Below, in pieces: positions 1 to 8,487 of a DNA stretch of 51,648 nucleotides (the first letter of the stretch is position 1; every line of letters begins with the position of its first letter). The notes under the pieces are model-generated. The model did no database searches. It had not been told where the DNA came from and was given only the letters and a program-made list of their open reading frames with translations. This DNA comes from Mycobacterium kyorinense (GTDB taxonomy: Bacteria > Actinomycetota > Actinomycetes > Mycobacteriales > Mycobacteriaceae), in the NCBI RefSeq assembly GCF_001672775.1, contig NZ_LZKJ01000177.1, forward strand, positions 1 through 51,648, in the 5' to 3' direction. Made by a program: the position numbers and the translations under genes.

Positions 1-170
1 GCACCGCCGACGAGAGCGCGCCCGTCGCCACGGCCAGCGTCAATCCCACCCAGTCCACCCGCAGCGCCTGGGTGTACTGGGTACCCAGCACCGCAATCAG
101 TCCGAAGAACACGAACACCGCTGCTTCGCCAAAACCCGCATAGCCGTAGGGTTTCGAGCCTCCGGTGTAC
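1..170 (-). pseudogene. Inverted menA fragment (probable assembly or fold-back chimera)
   Basis: Read on the minus strand from 170 to 1, this stretch encodes a MenA segment containing VYTGGSKPYGYAGFGE and then YTQALRVDWVGL. That is the middle of 1,4-dihydroxy-2-naphthoate prenyltransferase. The second half duplicates, in opposite orientation, the start of the rightward menA fragment beside it. In an intact gene this segment would run on the same strand as the fragment at 168-563 and directly before it, so this copy is in the wrong orientation to be expressed as MenA. Confidence 0.85.
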
Positions 171-243
171 ACCCAGGCGCTGCGGGTGGACTGGGTGGGA
201 TTGACGCTGGCCGTGGCGACGGGCGCGCTCTCGTCGGCGGTGC
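1..243. repeat. Perfect 77-bp inverted repeat (fold-back) inside menA
   Basis: Bases 1-77 are the exact reverse complement of bases 167-243, separated by 89 bases. Both arms and the spacer are menA sequence. Reading leftward from 170 gives the menA segment that should lie just upstream of the segment reading rightward from 168. The join sits at a GTAC palindrome, and the motif GTACACC occurs twice in menA about 90 bases apart. This looks like a template-switch or chimeric join at a contig end rather than a transposon, since no transposase or target duplication is visible. A real inverted duplication cannot be excluded. Confidence 0.93.
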
Positions 244-563
244 TGGTGGCCAACAACCTGCGGGACATCCCGACCGATGCGCAGTCCGGCAAGATCACGC
301 TGGCGGTGCGGCTGGGCGCGGTTCGCACTCGGGCGCTCTACCAGCTGTTGCTGGCGCTCGCGGCGGCGCTGACGCTGGTGCTGGCGGCAGCCACACCGTG
401 GTGTCTGCTGGGCATGATCGCCACGCCCTTGGCGTTGCGGGCGGTGGCGCCGGTGCGATCGGGTCAGGTGGGCGCCGAGCTGATTCCGGTGCTGCGGGAT
501 ACCGGACTGGCGATGCTGATCTGGTCGATCGCCGTCGCGGTGGCACTGGCCGTCCCCAGTTGA
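168..563 (+). CDS. menA: 1,4-dihydroxy-2-naphthoate prenyltransferase MenA, C-terminal part only
   Basis: MenA attaches a polyprenyl chain to 1,4-dihydroxy-2-naphthoate in the membrane, a late step of menaquinone synthesis. The visible 131 codons begin YTQALRVDWVGL and include NNLRDIPTDAQSGKITLAVRLG, the second conserved polar motif of UbiA-family enzymes, followed by hydrophobic segments to the end. M. tuberculosis MenA is about 292 residues, so more than half is missing. The 5' side is replaced by an inverted piece of the same gene. The stop codon lies in the left arm of a large hairpin that separates this gene from the convergent DUF4229-like gene. Confidence 0.9.
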   Translation, partial: YTQALRVDWVGLTLAVATGALSSAVLVANNLRDIPTDAQSGKITLAVRLGAVRTRALYQLLLALAAALTLVLAAATPWCLLGMIATPLALRAVAPVRSGQVGAELIPVLRDTGLAMLIWSIAVAVALAVPS

Positions 564-619
564 CTCTGCGGCTACCACGCAAAAGTGCGAGTAGCGTGCC
601 TGGTCACCGCAGAGTCAAC
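559..619. terminator. Large hairpin between convergent menA and the DUF4229-like gene
   Basis: Bases 559-571 (GTTGACTCTGCGG) and 607-619 are perfect 13-bp inverted arms. The interior can form shorter stems, for example CACGC at 576-580 with GCGTG at 594-598. The menA stop codon lies inside the left arm and the opposing gene ends at 628. There is no T-run. Position and symmetry suggest a bidirectional terminator of the U-tract-less kind proposed for mycobacteria. Confidence 0.6.
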
Positions 620-627
620 GACAAGGG

Positions 628-939
628 TCAGTCGCCGGATGGCTCTTCGCCACGCAGCCGGGCCCGCAGCTGCTCGCGATCGCGACGACGGCGCTCGGTG
701 GCCGCCTCCAACCCGGCCGTGGCCCGTCGACGCAGCGGGCTGAACAGCCAAATGCCCAGCGGCATGGCGATCACCAGCGCGAACAGCACTGCGATGACCA
801 CTGGGAAGTCGTGGACGCCGAGCAGTCGCGCCATCCCGTAAATGCCCGCCGCAAGCACGACAACCAGAATCAGCCGGGCCGCCGAGTACAGCACGATGTC
901 GACGACAGCGCGGCCCGCGGAGCTTCGACCTTCTGCCAC
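628..939 (-). CDS. Small membrane protein, DUF4229-like (Rv0531-like)
   Basis: A 103-residue protein with two hydrophobic segments (about residues 15-35 and 43-65). These are followed by a highly charged Arg-rich tail, roughly residues 68-103, that would face the cytosol by the positive-inside rule. Size and position next to menA match Rv0531 of M. tuberculosis (from memory), a conserved membrane protein of unknown function. It converges with menA and diverges from the 53-residue gene on its other side. No catalytic motif is visible. The function is unknown. Confidence 0.75.
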   Translation of the reverse strand: MAEGRSSAGRAVVDIVLYSAARLILVVVLAAGIYGMARLLGVHDFPVVIAVLFALVIAMPLGIWLFSPLRRRATAGLEAATERRRRDREQLRARLRGEEPSGD

Positions 940-960
940 AGCTCGAGCCTACGGCGCGGG

Positions 961-966
961 TATATT
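961..966 (+). promoter_or_regulatory. -10-like element TATATT
   Basis: TATATT lies 20 bases before the GTG start at 986 in a 46-base divergent gap, and an AAGGAGGT ribosome-binding site follows at 973-980. The spacing fits a short 5' leader for the small rightward gene. No convincing -35 hexamer is seen, which is common for mycobacterial promoters. Confidence 0.4.
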
Positions 967-985
967 CGGTCCAAGGAGGTGTTGA

Positions 986-1147
986 GTGCTCTACCTGCTC
1001 CTCGTCCTGGTTTTGGGGACGCTGATCTACATCGGCTGGCGGGCCGCCCGGGCCCAGGTGAACCGGCCGAAGACGCGCGTCATCGGACCCGACGATGATC
1101 CGGAATTCCTGTGGCGGTTAAGCCACGGCGATAACAACCCGCGTTAG
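986..1147 (+). CDS. 53-residue membrane-anchored conserved protein (Rv0530A-like)
   Basis: The GTG start at 986 follows a strong AAGGAGGT site with 5-base spacing. The product is one N-terminal hydrophobic helix (MLYLLLVLVLGTLIYIGW), then a basic stretch, then a conserved-looking polar tail containing VIGPDDDPEFLWRL. It probably sits in the inner membrane with its tail in the cytosol, although the function is unknown. It corresponds in position to Rv0530A. The end is only 6 bases from the stop of the convergent ATPase gene. It is easily missed because of its size and GTG start. Confidence 0.7.
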   Translation: MLYLLLVLVLGTLIYIGWRAARAQVNRPKTRVIGPDDDPEFLWRLSHGDNNPR

Positions 1148-1153
1148 ATCAAG

Positions 1154-2461
1154 CTAGATAAAGGCGGTGTTTCGCCGCTCGTCGTTCGGGAAGCCGTCGG
1201 CGACAACAGCCGCCAGTTCGATCAGCGCTTCGCGGGTTTCCCGCTTCAGCCGCTCCAGGCTGATCTCGGCGCCCTCCTCCAGATGCGGGTCGAACGGCAC
1301 CAACCGCACCGCGCGGCACCGCCGCGAAAAGTGGTCCACCACCTTCTGCATGTCGACCTTGCCGGAGCGGGGCCGGACCGCGTTGATGACGGCGATAGCG
1401 TTGCGGACCAAATCCTCGTGGCCGTGCGCATCGAGCCAGTCCAGCGTCGCCGAGGCGCTGCGCGCTCCGTCGATCGATCCGGAGCTGACCACGATCAGCG
1501 TGTCAGCCTTCGACAGCACCGCCGACATCGCCGAGTGCAACAGCCCTGTCCCGCAGTCGGTGAGCACCAGGCCGTAATACCGCTCCAGGATCTCCAGCGT
1601 CTGGGTGTAGTCGTCGGCACTGAACGCCTCCGACATCGCCGGATCGCTTTCCGACGCCAAGACTTCCAGCCTGCTGGGCCCCTGCGAGGTGTAGCTGCGC
1701 ACATCGCTGTAGCGCTGGATGCCCTCCGCGTCACGCAGCAGATGCCGCACGGTGGCCGGCGTCTCCAGCGGCACCTTCTGGCTCAGCGTGCCGCGGTCGG
1801 GGTTGGCGTCCACGGCCACCACCCGGTCTCCGCGAATCGACGCGAACGTGGCGCCCAGCGTGGCGGTGATCGTGGTTTTGCCGACGCCGCCCTTCAACGA
1901 CAGCATCGCGATGCGGTAGCAGCCCCGCAGCGGGCGGTTGACCTGCACGATCAGGTCGTTGTAGCGGTTGACCCGCGGGCTTTCCCCGACGTTGATCAGC
2001 TGACCCGACAACACGTAGAGCCACCGGCGCCAGCCTTCCGACGGCGGCGGCTTGACCTGCCGTAACAACGTGCTGGTGGACAGTTCCGGATACGGCGACG
2101 GCGGGTGATGTGTGGGCGTCGCACCGTGGCGAAACGCGGCGTTGCCCGTCGTCGCAGGCGCCTGCGCTGCCTGCCCCTGCTGATAGCCGCCGTAGGGCGG
2201 TGAATCAACCACCCGCGGAAGTCCTTTGGCCGGGGTGGCCGCCCACGCTCGCGGCTCGACGCGGGTTTCGGGGGCCAACCCGCCCACCGTTTGGTTCTCG
2301 CTGAAGCGGCGCTCCGTGCGGAAGCCCGCAAACGCCTTGGTCTCGGCCGCGCTGGTCTTGGAGTCCGGCTCACCCGGGTGAGGCTGGGGCGGCAACTCCG
2401 TGGTCGGATGGTCTTCGGGGCCTCGAGGCGTTCCGGAGCCCGGGGTTGGATGCTCAGACAC
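1154..2461 (-). CDS. MinD/ParA-like P-loop ATPase with disordered N-terminus (Rv0530-like)
   Basis: The first ~150 residues are Pro/Gly/Ala-rich and probably disordered. Next comes a MinD/ParA-type domain with a deviant Walker A motif (LSLKGGVGKTT, near residue 195), VVAVDANPDRGTL, and VLTDCGTGL as the switch-like segment. The layout resembles the EspI and SRP/MinD-like ATPases of actinobacteria, which act at membranes or in secretion. The exact job here is unknown. GTG at 2461 is preferred because GAGGGG lies 8 bases upstream; GTG at 2467 would be only two bases from that site. It is transcribed away from the cytochrome c cluster, with 105 bases of possible promoter before ccsA. Confidence 0.8.
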   Translation of the reverse strand: MSEHPTPGSGTPRGPEDHPTTELPPQPHPGEPDSKTSAAETKAFAGFRTERRFSENQTVGGLAPETRVEPRAWAATPAKGLPRVVDSPPYGGYQQGQAAQAPATTGNAAFRHGATPTHHPPSPYPELSTSTLLRQVKPPPSEGWRRWLYVLSGQLINVGESPRVNRYNDLIVQVNRPLRGCYRIAMLSLKGGVGKTTITATLGATFASIRGDRVVAVDANPDRGTLSQKVPLETPATVRHLLRDAEGIQRYSDVRSYTSQGPSRLEVLASESDPAMSEAFSADDYTQTLEILERYYGLVLTDCGTGLLHSAMSAVLSKADTLIVVSSGSIDGARSASATLDWLDAHGHEDLVRNAIAVINAVRPRSGKVDMQKVVDHFSRRCRAVRLVPFDPHLEEGAEISLERLKRETREALIELAAVVADGFPNDERRNTAFI

Positions 2462-2572
2462 GTGCACTTCCCCTCGTCGCAGTACTCGGGTCGCTTACTA
2501 CCGGATAACTCTTAACAACTTGCCCTGTTAACGAACATATCGCAGCGGCGCCCGACACCTCTGCTGCGCAGG

Positions 2573-3544
2573 TCAGCCCACACCGGCATAGGAGTGCAGG
2601 CCGACGGTCACCAGATTGACGAAGAACAGGTTGAACACCATCGCCACGAAGCCCACCACGTTGATCCAGGCGGCTTTGCGGTCCCGCCAGCCCGCCGTCG
2701 ACCTGGCATGCAGGTAAGCCGCGTACACCACCCAGGCGATGAAGGCCACCGTTTCCTTGGGATCCCAGCCCCAGTACCGGCCCCAGGCTTCCTCGGCCCA
2801 GATTGCGCCGAATATCACCCCGAAGCCGAAGACCGGAAACCCGAAGATCGTCGTCCGGTAGGCGATGCGGTCCAAGGTCTGCGCGTCGGGCAGCCGCTGC
2901 ACCATGCGCGCCAATGCGCCCGTGGTTTGCGGATCACCGAACCGAGAGGTCTGCAGCAGAAACAGGATGCTGGCCACACCCGCCACCAGGAACACCCCCG
3001 AGCCCAGGCTGACCACCGAGACGTGGATCGGCAGCCAATAGGACTGCAGTGCCGGCATCACGGGTGCGGCGTTGGCGTAGAGCCAGTGCCCGGACACCGC
3101 CAGCAGGATCAGCACCGGCAGCAACAGGAAGACCCACAGGGGGCGGTACTGCGGGCGGCGCAACACCACCGCGCCGGCGATCAGGCCGCAGAAGCAGGTC
3201 AAGTTGATGAACTCGTACATGTTGCCCCACGGCACTCGCGCGGTGGCCAGGCCGCGCAGCACGATGCAGGCCAGCAACAGCCCGATCCCGACGTAGACCA
3301 GGGCCAGACCGCCCCGGCCGACGCGTTCGTCGAACGGCCGTCGGGGGGCGTCCAACACGACGCCGGGTGTCGTGCTGTCGGCAGCGACGCCCGCGCTGAC
3401 CAGCTGACGTTCGTCCCGCCGGCTGCGGGCATAGGCGAGCTCGACGGCCAACAGCAGTAGCGCGACGACCAGGACCACCAGCGCAGAGGTGAACGCCCAG
3501 TCGGAGGTCCGCGCCAACCCCACGTCGATGTTCGGGGTGTTCAT
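2573..3544 (-). CDS. ccsA: Cytochrome c biogenesis protein CcsA (ResC, haem handling)
   Basis: A 323-residue polytopic membrane protein of the CcmC/CcsA haem-handling family. It carries the WWD-type signature as WGRYWGWDPKETVAFIAW near residue 240, and conserved histidines, including those in SGHWLYAN and IHVSVVSLGSG, that ligate haem. With ResB it exports haem and ligates it to apocytochrome c (System II). The start ATG overlaps the resB stop (ATGA), so translation is probably coupled. The length equals the usual mycobacterial one (about 324). Confidence 0.93.
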   Translation of the reverse strand: MNTPNIDVGLARTSDWAFTSALVVLVVALLLLAVELAYARSRRDERQLVSAGVAADSTTPGVVLDAPRRPFDERVGRGGLALVYVGIGLLLACIVLRGLATARVPWGNMYEFINLTCFCGLIAGAVVLRRPQYRPLWVFLLLPVLILLAVSGHWLYANAAPVMPALQSYWLPIHVSVVSLGSGVFLVAGVASILFLLQTSRFGDPQTTGALARMVQRLPDAQTLDRIAYRTTIFGFPVFGFGVIFGAIWAEEAWGRYWGWDPKETVAFIAWVVYAAYLHARSTAGWRDRKAAWINVVGFVAMVFNLFFVNLVTVGLHSYAGVG

Positions 3545-5133
3545 CTCGCGTCCTTTCCGGTGGCGCCGACGGGTTGCCGCGCCGCGGCGTCGAAACCGGC
3601 CAGCAGCCGGCCGGTCAGCCGCTCGAATTCTTCGCCCCAGCCGGAGTTGTCGGTGCGGGCCAGGCCGCCCAGCTCGACGTTTACCGTAGCCGCTGCCTCG
3701 GTGGGGACCAGCCGCACCCAGACCCGCCGCCGTCGCACCAGCAGCGACACCAGCAGCCCGGCCATCATCGTGATCGCCGACACCAGCACCCAGATCTGGC
3801 CGGGGTCGTGGGAAACCTGCAGGTTGATGAAGGGGACGGCGCCGTCGAAGCGCACGGTGGTGCCGTCGTCGAGGCGGACGTCGTCGCCGGCGCGCAAGTT
3901 GACCCGCTTGAGTTTGGTCAGCCGCTTTTGGTCGATCAGCCGGGGGTCCAGGGTGTACAGCGACTGCGGTCGGCCGGTGTCCAGACCGGTGTCGCCCTGA
4001 TAGATGTCGACGGCCACGGCGGGGGCGTTCAACGCCGGAAAGCTCGACGACAGCAAGGTGCCGTCGAGCTGCTCGGTCGGGGCGAGCAGACCCTGGATCG
4101 CGAGCTGGTGTTGACGACGTTCGGCGGGGTCGGAATAACTGCCGGCCGGCGGGTCGATCCGCGCCACGCCCGAGGACAGCAGGGTCTGCGGGTTGTCGGG
4201 TCGCCATTGCACGGTCGACGTGCGGGTCTGCCCGTCGGGGTACGTCACGGTGAACGTCGGGGCGTAGCCGTGGCCCTGGAGATAGACCCGGTCGCCGCCG
4301 GTGCGCAGCGGGTGGTTGACCTCCAGCCGGTAGGGCTGCCAGGTGTTGCCGGTCAGGTCGGCACCGGTCTGGTAGTCGATGTTGGCCGCGAACGACGTGG
4401 CCTGCCCCGACGGCAGGTAGTGCGCGTCGAAGTCGTTGACGCGGATACAGATTGGATGCAGCGACGTGCCGTCGACGGTGTTGCCGGCCCGGAACGAGTC
4501 GAACGCGGCCGGCGAGGCCGAGCAGAACCCGGGCCCGCCGTCGGCGATCACGATCACGTTGCCCTCGTAGCCGAACATCTTGCCGACGCCGACCGCCACC
4601 AGCAGGCCCAGCAACGCGAAATGGAAAGCCAGGTTGCCGAATTCGCGCAGATAGCCCTTCTCGGCGGAAATCTCGACAGTTCCGTCGTGGCGACGGATGG
4701 TTTTGCGCCAGCCGCGCAGCCGGTGCGCCATCGTCGCGGCCACCTCGTCGGGTTCACCGGCGATGGTCGCGGTGGCGTGCTTGGGCAGCCGGGCCAGGTT
4801 GCGGGGGGCGGCCACCGGGGTGGCGCGCAGGCTTTTGGCGTGCTCGATCATCCGCGGGGTCAGGCAGCCCACCAGCGACACGAAGAGCAGCACGTAGATC
4901 GCGGTGAACCAGAAGCTGCCGAACACGTCGAACGCCTGCAGTCGATCCAGCCACGGCCCGAGCAGCGGATGGGCGGCCAGATACTCGTCGACCTTGCTGG
5001 CGTTGAGGCTGCGCTGCGGCAACAGCGCGCCGGGGATCGCGCCCAGCGCCAACAGGAACAGCAGCACCAGCGCGGTGCCCATCGACGTCAGCGCCCGCCA
5101 GGTGTTGCGGCTCCACGCGATCAGGCGGCTCAT
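3541..5133 (-). CDS. resB: Cytochrome c biogenesis protein ResB (Ccs1)
   Basis: A 530-residue ResB-family protein. It has N-terminal membrane helices (around residues 15-40 and 70-95), a third near 165-185, a long extracytoplasmic domain, and a final helix near residue 455. It partners CcsA in System II cytochrome c maturation, holding apocytochrome and haem outside the membrane. The start ATG at 5133 overlaps the ccdA stop by four bases, and its own stop overlaps ccsA in the same way. The length agrees with Rv0528 (about 529). Confidence 0.92.
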   Translation of the reverse strand: MSRLIAWSRNTWRALTSMGTALVLLFLLALGAIPGALLPQRSLNASKVDEYLAAHPLLGPWLDRLQAFDVFGSFWFTAIYVLLFVSLVGCLTPRMIEHAKSLRATPVAAPRNLARLPKHATATIAGEPDEVAATMAHRLRGWRKTIRRHDGTVEISAEKGYLREFGNLAFHFALLGLLVAVGVGKMFGYEGNVIVIADGGPGFCSASPAAFDSFRAGNTVDGTSLHPICIRVNDFDAHYLPSGQATSFAANIDYQTGADLTGNTWQPYRLEVNHPLRTGGDRVYLQGHGYAPTFTVTYPDGQTRTSTVQWRPDNPQTLLSSGVARIDPPAGSYSDPAERRQHQLAIQGLLAPTEQLDGTLLSSSFPALNAPAVAVDIYQGDTGLDTGRPQSLYTLDPRLIDQKRLTKLKRVNLRAGDDVRLDDGTTVRFDGAVPFINLQVSHDPGQIWVLVSAITMMAGLLVSLLVRRRRVWVRLVPTEAAATVNVELGGLARTDNSGWGEEFERLTGRLLAGFDAAARQPVGATGKDAR

Positions 5134-5912
5134 ATCGGCAGCCTCACGTCGGTGACGAACGCGTCGCGCAGCCAGGACACGAAGTCGTTCCACACCCCGC
5201 TGACCAGCGCCGCGCCCACCGCGATCAGCAGCACGCCGCCGACGATCTGCAATGCCCGGGTATGCCGGCGCAGCCAGCCCAGCCCAGACACCGCGCTGGC
5301 CGAGCCGAACGCCAACAGCACGAACGGGATCCCCAGGCCGAGGCAGTAGGCGATCACCAACACGACGCCGCGCGCCACGCTGGCGCCGTCGGTGGCCGAG
5401 GCGACGGCGATCACCCCGGTCAGCGTCGGCCCCAAACACGGTGTCCAGCCCAGCGCGAACACCGCGCCCAGCACCGGCGCCCCGGCCACCGTCGACAATT
5501 GCCGCGGCGTGAAGCGGGCCTGCCGCTGCAAAGCCGGGATGAATCCGATGAACACCAGGCCCATCACGATGGTCAGCACCCCGCCGACCCGCTGCAGCAG
5601 CAGTTGATTGGTGATCAGCGTGGTGGTCATGCCGAGCACCGCGACGCTGCCCAGCACGAACACCACGGTGAACCCGGCCACGAACAATGCCGCGGACCCG
5701 GCGACCCGCCACCGCGCGGTCGGCGGCGCTTTGAGCGCACCGGCCCCGGGCGCCTCGTCGACCCCGACGACGGCGGCCAGATACGACAGGTAGCCGGGCA
5801 CCAGCGGCACCACGCACGGCGAGGCGAACGACACCAACCCCGCCAACAGGCAGACTGCCAGGGCCACCAACAGCGGTCCCGCGGCGGCGATTTCAGTGAA
5901 CCCGCTGCTCAT
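5130..5912 (-). CDS. ccdA: Thiol-disulfide electron carrier CcdA
   Basis: A 260-residue CcdA/DsbD-type protein with six predicted membrane helices and two redox cysteines in conserved contexts, FASPCVVPLVPGYLSYL near residue 31 and GWTPCLGPTL near residue 158. It moves reducing equivalents from cytosolic thioredoxin across the membrane to the TlpA-like protein encoded just upstream, keeping apocytochrome c cysteines reduced. It overlaps both neighbours by ATGA, which indicates one translationally coupled operon. Confidence 0.95.
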   Translation of the reverse strand: MSSGFTEIAAAGPLLVALAVCLLAGLVSFASPCVVPLVPGYLSYLAAVVGVDEAPGAGALKAPPTARWRVAGSAALFVAGFTVVFVLGSVAVLGMTTTLITNQLLLQRVGGVLTIVMGLVFIGFIPALQRQARFTPRQLSTVAGAPVLGAVFALGWTPCLGPTLTGVIAVASATDGASVARGVVLVIAYCLGLGIPFVLLAFGSASAVSGLGWLRRHTRALQIVGGVLLIAVGAALVSGVWNDFVSWLRDAFVTDVRLPI

Positions 5913-6514
5913 TGCGGTCCCGGCGGCGCCTGATCCTCTGCTGCCAACCTTTGCACGACCGGCTGCAGGTCTTCGGCGAGCAGTTCGCGCAGAAAGACTG
6001 CCGCGACCCGGTGCTGGCGGTCGAGCACCAGGGTGGACGGAATGACCGTGGTGGGGTATTTGCCGCCGAACGCGATCATGGTCCGCATCGCGGGGTCGTA
6101 GATCGACGGGAAGGTCACGTGGCGGTCGGTGACGAAGTCCTGGGCGGCTTGGCGGTTGTTGTCGCGCACATCGATGCCCAGAAACGCCACCCCGTCCCCG
6201 CGGGTGGCGTCGTAGACCTGCTGCAGGCGGGTGACTTCGGCCCGGCACGGCCCGCACCACTGGCCCCACACGTTGATCACAACGACCTTGCCGGGGAAGT
6301 CGTCAACCGACAGGGTGTGTGCCGGGTTCATCAGGTCGGGTCCGCTCACCGGCCCGGGGTGGCCCCGGCGGTCGGGCGGGTCGTAGAAGATGTCGGTTTT
6401 CCCGCCGGGAGCGACGAATTCGAACGTGCCGCCCTGGGCGACGGCGTCGTCACCGGTCGAGCAGCCGGCGAGTAGACCGGCCACCGCTGCGGCGACGATC
6501 GCCAGCCGCCACAT
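5909..6514 (-). CDS. Thioredoxin-like lipoprotein (TlpA/ResA type)
   Basis: A 201-residue exported protein. The N-terminal signal ends in a lipobox LLAGC with Cys18 as the lipidation site. It is followed by a thioredoxin fold with WCGPC (Cys87, Cys90) and a cis-Pro region TTVIPSTLVLD. It should reduce the CXXCH cysteines of apocytochrome c, using electrons from CcdA. The ATG at 6514 begins two bases after the stop of the mutase-like gene, and the 3' end overlaps ccdA. It corresponds to Rv0526. Confidence 0.9.
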   Translation of the reverse strand: MWRLAIVAAAVAGLLAGCSTGDDAVAQGGTFEFVAPGGKTDIFYDPPDRRGHPGPVSGPDLMNPAHTLSVDDFPGKVVVINVWGQWCGPCRAEVTRLQQVYDATRGDGVAFLGIDVRDNNRQAAQDFVTDRHVTFPSIYDPAMRTMIAFGGKYPTTVIPSTLVLDRQHRVAAVFLRELLAEDLQPVVQRLAAEDQAPPGPQ

Positions 6515-6516
6515 GC

Positions 6517-7125
6517 TCAACAGCCGCCCGGTTCGGAGTACAGCACGTCGACCAACCGGTCGCCGTCGTACACCAGGGACGTCACCGACCCGACGGCGCA
6601 TTCGCGACGCCGCGGATCGTGCCAGAGCCGTTTGCCGGTCAGGTGCAGTCGCAGCGTCCACACCGGCAATTGGTGGCTCACACACACCGCCTCGTGGCCG
6701 GCAGCGCGGGCACGCGCCTTGTCCACGGCGGTCGCCATCCGCGCGGCGATCTGCGCGTAGGGCTCCCCCCAGGACGGAGTGAACGGATTGCGCATGTGCC
6801 ACCACACCCGCGGGTCGCGCCAGGCGCCGTCACCGGGCGAGATCCGCCGGCCTTCCAGCACATTGGCCGATTCGATCAGGTCCCCGTCGGTGTCCACCGG
6901 CACGTCATGGCGGGCAGCGATCGGGGCGGCGGTCTCCTGCGCGCGCTGCAGCGGGGAGGCGATCACCGCGACGACGTCCCGGTCGGCCAAGGCGTCCGCC
7001 ACGGCCTGCGCCTGCCGAATGCCCTTGTCGGACAAGTGAAATCCGGGCAGGCGTCCGTAGAGAACTCCTGTCGGGTTGTACACCTCACCGTGGCGCACCA
7101 AATGGATTCGGGTCTGTTCAGCCAT
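6517..7125 (-). CDS. Phosphoglycerate-mutase-like histidine phosphatase
   Basis: A 202-residue member of the histidine phosphatase superfamily. It has the RHGE signature in HLVRHGEVYNP (catalytic His near residue 11), IASPLQRAQETA as the second arginine motif, and CVSHQLPVW with the second histidine. The substrate cannot be told from sequence. The ATG at 7125 shares a base with the hemL stop (TGATG), so it is read with hemL and the cytochrome c genes. It corresponds to Rv0525, also 202 residues. Confidence 0.9.
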   Translation of the reverse strand: MAEQTRIHLVRHGEVYNPTGVLYGRLPGFHLSDKGIRQAQAVADALADRDVVAVIASPLQRAQETAAPIAARHDVPVDTDGDLIESANVLEGRRISPGDGAWRDPRVWWHMRNPFTPSWGEPYAQIAARMATAVDKARARAAGHEAVCVSHQLPVWTLRLHLTGKRLWHDPRRRECAVGSVTSLVYDGDRLVDVLYSEPGGC

Positions 7126-8423
7126 CAGGGTTTGGGCTCCTTGGCGGCGGCGGCGACCGCCGCGGGTAATGCATCGGCGATGCGGTTGAAGGCGTCGTCG
7201 TCGAGGGCAGCCGAGACGAACCAGGCCTCGAACGCGCTGCACGGCGGGTAGACGCCGGCGTCGAGCAGCGCGTGGAAGAACGGCGGATAGCGCCAGGTTT
7301 GGCTGGCTTTGGCCGAGGCGAAGTCGGTCACCGGCTCGTCGGCGAAGAACACGCTGAGCATATTGCCTGCGCGCGGAATCTGATGCGGCACACCGGCTTC
7401 CGTCAACACCTGGGCCAGGATGCCGGCCAGCCGGTCGGCGTTGGCATCCAGCGTGCGATAGACGCTGTCGTCGGCGGCGCGCAGTGTGGCCAGTCCGGCG
7501 GCCATCGCCACCGGGTTACCCGACAGCGTGCCTGCCTGATACACCGGTCCCAACGGCGCCAACCGCTCCATCACCTCGGCGCGCCCGCCGAACGCCGCGG
7601 CCGGTAGCCCGCCGCTCATCACCTTGCCGAAGGTGAACAGATCGGCGTCCACCGGATCGATTCCGTACCAACCGCTTCGGCTGACCCGGAAGCCGGTCAT
7701 CACCTCGTCGAGGATGAGCAGCGTGCCATGCTCAGCGGTGATGGCTCGCAGTGCGGCGTTGTAGCCGGGTGCGGGCGGGACGACGCCCATGTTGCCGGGG
7801 CTGGCCTCGGTGATAACCGCCGCGATCTCGTCGCCGAACCGGGCGAAGGTTTCGTGCACCGCGTCGACGTCGTTGTACGGCAACACGATCGTGTCGGCGG
7901 CGGTGGCGCCCGTGACCCCGGGCGAGGCCGGCAGCGCCAGCGTCGCCACCCCGGACCCGGCGTCGGCCAGCAGCGCGTCGACGTGGCCGTGGTAGCACCC
8001 GGAGAACTTGACGATCTTGGCCCGCCCGGTGAAGCCGCGGGCCAGCCGCACCGCGCTCATGGTGGCCTCGGTGCCGGAGTTGACCAGCCGGATCCGATCC
8101 ACCGGCGCCACCCGATCGACGATCTCGGCGGCCAGCTCGGTCTCGGCCGGCGTCGGCGCCCCGAATGACACCCCGTCGGCGGCGGCCCGCTGCACGGCGT
8201 CGACCACCGCGGGGTGGGCGTGGCCGAGGATCATCGGGCCCCACGAGCAGACCAGGTCCACGTAGCGGTTGCCATCGGCGTCGGTCAGCCGGCAGCCGTT
8301 GGCCTCGGTGATGAAGCGCGGCGTGCCGCCGACGGCCTGAAAGGCCCGGACCGGGGAGTTCACGCCGCCGGGAATGACCGCGCAGGCGTCGTCGAACAAC
8401 TTCGCCGAGGCGTCGATACCCAT
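7125..8423 (-). CDS. hemL: Glutamate-1-semialdehyde 2,1-aminomutase
   Basis: HemL converts glutamate-1-semialdehyde to 5-aminolevulinate with PLP, the last step of the C5 route that starts with HemA, encoded further right in this window. The 432-residue protein carries the PLP lysine in FTFGKVMSGG (Lys267), ILDEVMTGFR, NSGTEATMSAVRLARG and GTLSGNPVA. Compared with the M. tuberculosis protein as I recall it, a Ser/Arg-rich loop of about 15-20 residues after GSGVATL is absent. The start at 8423 (MGIDASAKLF) aligns with family starts; the frame extends further upstream but without recognisable sequence. Confidence 0.95.
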   Translation of the reverse strand: MGIDASAKLFDDACAVIPGGVNSPVRAFQAVGGTPRFITEANGCRLTDADGNRYVDLVCSWGPMILGHAHPAVVDAVQRAAADGVSFGAPTPAETELAAEIVDRVAPVDRIRLVNSGTEATMSAVRLARGFTGRAKIVKFSGCYHGHVDALLADAGSGVATLALPASPGVTGATAADTIVLPYNDVDAVHETFARFGDEIAAVITEASPGNMGVVPPAPGYNAALRAITAEHGTLLILDEVMTGFRVSRSGWYGIDPVDADLFTFGKVMSGGLPAAAFGGRAEVMERLAPLGPVYQAGTLSGNPVAMAAGLATLRAADDSVYRTLDANADRLAGILAQVLTEAGVPHQIPRAGNMLSVFFADEPVTDFASAKASQTWRYPPFFHALLDAGVYPPCSAFEAWFVSAALDDDAFNRIADALPAAVAAAAKEPKP

Positions 8424-8487
8424 GGCCACCAGTGTCCCAGCTGGCAGAACCGGCTCGACTACAGGGTGTAGTTTTGCGCTTTGTGCC

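Noticed and set aside
1..243. Inverted repeats as ends of an insertion sequence
   Set aside because: The spacer is 89 bases of menA with no transposase and no flanking target duplication.
3574..5349. 591-codon plus-strand open frame over resB
   Set aside because: Antisense to a conserved System II gene, no recognisable domain, biased composition.
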